Of a DNA stretch of 8,269 nucleotides, positions 5,490-8,269 are shown in pieces (the first letter of the stretch is position 1; each line of letters starts with the position of its first letter). The translations under genes and the position numbers were made by a program. Origin of the DNA: JAAZNO01 sp012798275 (GTDB taxonomy: Bacteria; Chloroflexota; Anaerolineae; B4-G1; SLSP01); assembly GCA_035347995.1 (NCBI GenBank), contig DAOPQD010000124.1:1-8269 (forward strand). Direction: 5' to 3'. Under the pieces are notes generated by a model. The model had not been told where the DNA came from. It made no database searches and saw nothing but the letters and a program-made list of their open reading frames with translations.

Positions 5490-6461
5490 CTAGTCCATGA
5501 GGTCGGCGAGTTCGAGCAGGACGGAATCCAGCGGTTTGAGCTGCTTCACTGCCTCAGTTAGAGGAAAGAGCTCCAGCTCACCGCCGCGTAACGCCACCAT
5601 CTGGCCGCTCGCGCCCTCCAGCAACGCCTCGACGGCTTTGGCGCCCATGCGAGTGCCCAGCGTGCGGTCGAAGACGGAGGGGCGCCCGCCACGCTGCACA
5701 TGGCCCAGCACTGTCACCCGCACATCGAAGCCCAGCTCCTCCCGGCGGTCCAAGAGATACTCCTGTACCGCCTTGGTGCCAGGCTTCCAACCCTCGGCAA
5801 TGACGATGATGCAGTGCGATTTCCCCCGCAGGTAGGCATTGAGCACCGTCTTAGCGATGTCCTCCAGGGCAGGCCCCTCGCGTTCCGGCACGAGGATCAG
5901 CTCCGCGCCCCCCGCCAGGCCGCTCTGGAGCGCGAGATAGCCGCAATTCCGCCCCATCACTTCCACCAGGAACGCGCGCTGATGCGAGGAAGCCGTGTCC
6001 TTGATGCGGTCAATCGCGTCCAAAATGGTGTTCAACGTGGTGTCTACACCCACCGCCATGTCCGTCCCGTCAATGTCGTTGTCAATGGAACCCGGCACCC
6101 CCAGGGTAGGGAAGCCCATCTCGTGCAGAGCCTGCGCCCCCGCCAGCGAGCCATTCCCGCCGATCACGATCAGCCCCTCGATGCCACGCTGATTCAGATG
6201 GCGGATCGCCGTTCGCCGCACGTTGATGTCAAGGAATTCGGGACAACGCGCCGTCCCCAAAAACGTCCCGCCCTTGCCCAGGATGCCGCTGACATCCCGG
6301 CTGTCGAGCGAAGTCATGTCATTGTCAATCAGGCCCGCGTAGCCCCAGCGCACGCCGAAGACCTCCACGCCAGCCCGCAAGCCACGTCGTACCACCGCAC
6401 GGATACAGGGATTAAGGCCAGGGCCATCGCCGCCGCTGGTCAACACCGCGATACGCTTCAT
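5490..6461 (-). CDS. pfkA: ATP-type 6-phosphofructokinase
   Basis: A 323-aa glycolytic enzyme that phosphorylates fructose 6-phosphate to fructose 1,6-bisphosphate, normally a cytoplasmic tetramer. The frame is open a further 65 codons upstream, but the ATG at 6461 is chosen because it gives the conserved start MKRIAVLTSGGDGPGLN and has AGGAGG 7 nt upstream. Motifs are GGDGPGLN at 10-17, GGNGS at 101-105, PGSIDNDIDGTD at 123-134 with catalytic D127 and D129, EVMGRNCG at 167-174, AEGW at 222-225 and GHVQRGG at 253-259. Gly104 and Gly124 point to ATP rather than pyrophosphate as donor. The Mg-linked Asp103 of the E. coli enzyme is Asn here. The neighbouring genes are divergent (kinase) and convergent (prenyl synthase), so it is transcribed alone from its own promoter. 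Confidence 0.93.
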   Translation of the reverse strand: MKRIAVLTSGGDGPGLNPCIRAVVRRGLRAGVEVFGVRWGYAGLIDNDMTSLDSRDVSGILGKGGTFLGTARCPEFLDINVRRTAIRHLNQRGIEGLIVIGGNGSLAGAQALHEMGFPTLGVPGSIDNDIDGTDMAVGVDTTLNTILDAIDRIKDTASSHQRAFLVEVMGRNCGYLALQSGLAGGAELILVPEREGPALEDIAKTVLNAYLRGKSHCIIVIAEGWKPGTKAVQEYLLDRREELGFDVRVTVLGHVQRGGRPSVFDRTLGTRMGAKAVEALLEGASGQMVALRGGELELFPLTEAVKQLKPLDSVLLELADLMD

Positions 6462-6546
6462 AGAACCGCCTCCTGAAACCTTGCCCCTCCCGGCTTCGTT
6501 TCTCCGCTGACGCGGCACACGGCTCAAAGGGCGATAGGTCAATTGC

Positions 6547-6574
6547 ATTGTATCCAATTCGTCCTGAGTGACAA
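6547..6574 (-). promoter_or_regulatory. pfkA promoter
   Basis: On the minus strand there is TTGTCA (6574-6569), a 16-nt spacer and TACAAT (6552-6547). Predicted transcription starts near 6540, about 80 nt before the ATG at 6461. This supports the shorter start, because the upstream part of the open frame (to 6656) would lie outside the transcript. The -10 context GGATACAAT is the same as in the acpP promoter. Confidence 0.75.
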
Positions 6575-6606
6575 GGCGCCAGCCCGCAGCGGCGTCCCCG
6601 AAAGTA

Positions 6607-6655
6607 CCCCTTTCCCCCACGCTGCGCGGAGGAAAGGGGCAGGGGATAGGGGACA
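6607..6655. repeat. REP-like GC-rich palindrome in the pfkA/kinase intergenic region
   Basis: CCCCTTTCC (6607-6615) and GGAAAGGGG (6631-6639) form a perfect 9-bp stem. It can extend by two more C-G pairs past a single bulged A. It is followed by a run of GGGG-rich units (CAGGGGATAGGGGA). The layout resembles interspersed intergenic palindromes found in many copies in some GC-rich bacteria. With only one copy in the window, repeat status is inferred. It is unlikely to act as a terminator on the minus strand. On the plus strand AAAAATT follows about 15 nt later. Confidence 0.55.
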
Positions 6656-6794
6656 AAAATTGATTTTCAATCTTCAGCAGTAGCCATGAAATATTGTGTT
6701 TTTAGTCGGTGGCTGGACAGTTACGGATTACAAAGATTCGTCCGGAAACATGGCTCACGGAGGAAATTTAGCGCGGCGGGAAAGCAGCCGCCGA
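6656..6794. other. Gene-free spacer upstream of the kinase promoter
   Basis: Together with the pfkA leader and the palindrome, this completes a stretch of about 367 nt without a gene. It is less GC-rich than its surroundings. A small ATTGA/TCAAT hairpin lies at 6659-6671. An imperfect inverted repeat, GGGAA(A)GC around 6779-6786 with GCTTCCC at 6801-6807, brackets the kinase -35 region. I see no convincing small gene: the short frame from 6696 runs into the kinase in another frame. Confidence 0.4.
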
Positions 6795-6822
6795 TTGCAG
6801 CGCTTCCCCCCTATGGTATACT
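6795..6822 (+). promoter_or_regulatory. Extended -10 promoter giving a leaderless kinase mRNA
   Basis: TGG-TATACT (6814-6822) is a good extended -10 element. The -35 candidate, TTGCAG at 6795-6800 with a 16-nt spacer, is weak. With the standard 6-nt discriminator, transcription starts at 6829, which is the A of the kinase ATG. Confidence 0.7.
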
Positions 6823-6828
6823 TTGAGC

Positions 6829-8184
6829 ATGAGCATCTGGACGGCTGCAGGCCTGTTTCTCCATGCCAACGTGTTCTTCATCCTCAGCCTGACCGTAGGA
6901 TTTCTGCGGTACAGGAGTTGGCGCATCACCTTGACCCGGCAAATCAGCTGGCTAGGGATATTCGCGCTGTGTGAAGCTGGCGTCGCCTGGAACGATCTCC
7001 TCGCACCGCTTTTCGACCGCACCACCCTGCTCCCGCCCGCCCTTCGGACCGCGCTCCTGGCATTGGGCTACGCCTTCCTCCTCGCCTTCGGCATCCAGAC
7101 CCTGCTGCCCCACGATCTGCCACAGCGCCGCTTGCGGGAACTGCTCCTCGGCGCGACCCTGGCCTGGGTGCTGCCCTATGGCCTGGCGGTGACATTGACC
7201 TTTCCCGATCTCGCGCGCACGGCCCTCATCGGCGAAGTGTTGGCCCGCTACCTGCTGGCCTTTCCCGGCGGGATGCTCACGGGCCTGGGCATTCGCCGGC
7301 AAAGCTATCAGACGCTGGAGCCGGAATGGCGAGAGCACATCCGCCCCTACCTGCGCATGACCGAGGCCATGTCGGCAGCCTTCGGGCTGTTGAACCTGGT
7401 GTTAGTTCCGGCGGCGCCCTTCTTTCCGGCGAACTGGCTCAACGTGACCCGCTTTTCCATGGCAGCCCCCCTGCTCTGGGCCGGCGTCGGCGCGCTCTGG
7501 ATGTCAGGCCTGTTGCTCACCTTCACGCACATCCAAACGCAGATCGAACAATGGGTCGAAAACGTGGAGCACTTGCAGACCCTCACGGCGGACCGCGAGC
7601 GCATCAGCCGCGAGCTGCATGACGGAATCATTCAATCTATCTACGCCGCCGGGCTGATGCTGGAAAGCACCCAACCGCTGCTCTACACCGAACCACACAA
7701 GGCCGATGCACAACTCCGGCGGATCATGGAAAGCCTCAACCAGACGATCCAGGACATTCGCCGCTACATCTTCGATCTGCGCAGCGACACGCCCGATGAC
7801 GACCTGGAGCCGGGAATCCGCCGCCTGCTGCGCGACTTCCACATCAACACCCTGTTGGAAACGCAGCTGCACGTTGAAGGAGAACCGCCGCGACGTCCCC
7901 TGACGTTGGAACGCCGCCGCCATCTCTTTCAAATCGTGCGCGAAGCCCTGGCGAACACCGCCCGCCACGCGCACGCGCACGCCGTCACCATCTACCTGAC
8001 CTACGGTCCCGACTCCCTGGAGGTGCTGATCCATGACGACGGGGTCGGCATGGAAGCGTTCACCCTGGGAAAAGGGCACGGCTTGCGCAACATCCGCGAG
8101 CGCACCCGCCTGCTGGACGGCATATTCCAGATCGAAAGCGCGCCCGGCGCGGGGGTCACGCTGCACTTGAGCATTCCCTATTGA
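6829..8184 (+). CDS. Seven-helix membrane sensor histidine kinase (HisKA_3, NarL-type)
   Basis: A 451-aa sensor kinase of the NarL/DesK class, which autophosphorylates on histidine and passes the phosphate to a response regulator. About seven hydrophobic segments fill the first half (roughly 5-26, 41-60, 71-93, 104-124, 131-153, 178-199 and 212-234). They form a membrane sensor domain I do not recognise, with only short loops outside. A signalling helix (235-262) leads to the H-box ERISRELHDGIIQSIY with phospho-acceptor His264. The ATPase part has the N-box EALANTARHA (Asn376), DDGVGM at 403-408 and KGHGLRNIRER at 415-425. All kinase motifs are intact. The ATG at 6829 is preferred over an in-frame TTG at 6823, because the promoter's predicted start site coincides with this ATG and no Shine-Dalgarno sequence exists. 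The partner regulator is not in the window; it may follow, since a promoter-like sequence begins 29 nt downstream. Confidence 0.92.
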   Translation: MSIWTAAGLFLHANVFFILSLTVGFLRYRSWRITLTRQISWLGIFALCEAGVAWNDLLAPLFDRTTLLPPALRTALLALGYAFLLAFGIQTLLPHDLPQRRLRELLLGATLAWVLPYGLAVTLTFPDLARTALIGEVLARYLLAFPGGMLTGLGIRRQSYQTLEPEWREHIRPYLRMTEAMSAAFGLLNLVLVPAAPFFPANWLNVTRFSMAAPLLWAGVGALWMSGLLLTFTHIQTQIEQWVENVEHLQTLTADRERISRELHDGIIQSIYAAGLMLESTQPLLYTEPHKADAQLRRIMESLNQTIQDIRRYIFDLRSDTPDDDLEPGIRRLLRDFHINTLLETQLHVEGEPPRRPLTLERRRHLFQIVREALANTARHAHAHAVTIYLTYGPDSLEVLIHDDGVGMEAFTLGKGHGLRNIRERTRLLDGIFQIESAPGAGVTLHLSIPY

Positions 8185-8223
8185 GCTGCGTCTTGCCCTG
8201 AAAAGTGTGCGCTTGAACGCAGC
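8185..8223. repeat. Inverted repeat directly after the kinase stop codon
   Basis: GCTGCGT (8185-8191) and ACGCAGC (8217-8223) are perfect inverted 7-mers, 25 nt apart. There is no U tract, so terminator function is unlikely. The right arm overlaps the -35 box of the downstream promoter candidate, so an operator role is possible but unsupported beyond position. Confidence 0.4.
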
Positions 8224-8240
8224 CCAATCTGAGGTAATAT
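8213..8240 (+). promoter_or_regulatory. Candidate promoter for a gene beyond the right edge
   Basis: TTGAAC (8213-8218), a 16-nt spacer and TAATAT (8235-8240). The predicted start is near 8247, and a purine-rich GTGGAG (8260-8265) that could be a ribosome binding site follows before the window ends. No coding start is visible within the window. Confidence 0.5.
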
Positions 8241-8269
8241 TGTCAGACATCTGTGCTCGTGGAGACGCC

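Noticed and set aside
5700..6476. A 258-codon open frame on the plus strand opposite pfkA
   Set aside because: It is antisense to the whole conserved phosphofructokinase core and has no motif of its own.
6462..6656. A 65-codon N-terminal extension of phosphofructokinase
   Set aside because: The conserved start MKRIAVLTSGGD has a perfect Shine-Dalgarno sequence, the extension reads through the palindrome, and the predicted promoter lies inside it.
6696..6974. A 92-codon open frame overlapping the kinase start
   Set aside because: It extends 146 nt into the kinase gene in another frame, lacks a ribosome binding site and has no recognisable features.
7504..8250. A 248-codon open frame on the minus strand opposite the histidine kinase
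   Set aside because: It overlaps the intact kinase catalytic region and has no recognisable family features or credible start site.

Overview
The window is a gene-dense, GC-rich, mostly housekeeping stretch of a bacterial chromosome. It holds eight complete protein genes and possibly the first codons of a ninth at the left edge. The combination of a group 1 sigma factor without the large proteobacterial insert, a type 2 (FMN) isopentenyl-diphosphate isomerase next to a polyprenyl synthase, and a DUF177 gene without its usual rpmF partner suits a GC-rich bacterium outside the Proteobacteria. My best guess is Chloroflexota (Anaerolineae-like), but this is a judgement from protein style and not a database result. 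No rRNA, tRNA, CRISPR array, transposase or phage gene was seen.

Left part, minus strand (338-3033). Read in the direction of transcription, the order is acpP (acyl carrier protein), a YfcE-type metallophosphoesterase, a DUF177/YceD gene and rpoD (primary sigma factor). acpP has a near-consensus promoter and its own intrinsic terminator. The hairpin of that terminator lies immediately in front of the phosphoesterase start codon. DUF177 and rpoD share a strong extended -10 promoter in an AT-rich island, and the unit ends in a clear terminator at 176-207.

Middle part, plus strand (3172-5394). Divergent from acpP is an isoprenoid pair. fni interconverts IPP and DMAPP, and a trans-type polyprenyl diphosphate synthase then condenses them into longer prenyl diphosphates. 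A short terminator-like stem between the two genes may attenuate the second.

Right part (5490-8269). An ATP-type 6-phosphofructokinase is encoded on the minus strand, convergent with the isoprenoid pair. Divergent from it is a seven-helix NarL-type sensor histidine kinase that looks leaderless: the predicted transcription start falls on the A of its ATG. The intergenic space between them holds a REP-like GC-rich palindrome. A further promoter-like sequence at 8213-8240 suggests that another plus-strand gene begins just outside the window.

Five of the promoters lie directly upstream of the genes called here and fit the TTGACA/TATAAT pattern expected of the sigma factor encoded in the same window. 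I found no convincing new defence, mobile or biosynthetic system. The most interesting points are regulatory: the leaderless kinase with an unrecognised membrane sensor, the terminator that overlaps the phosphoesterase start region, and the DUF177-rpoD coupling.
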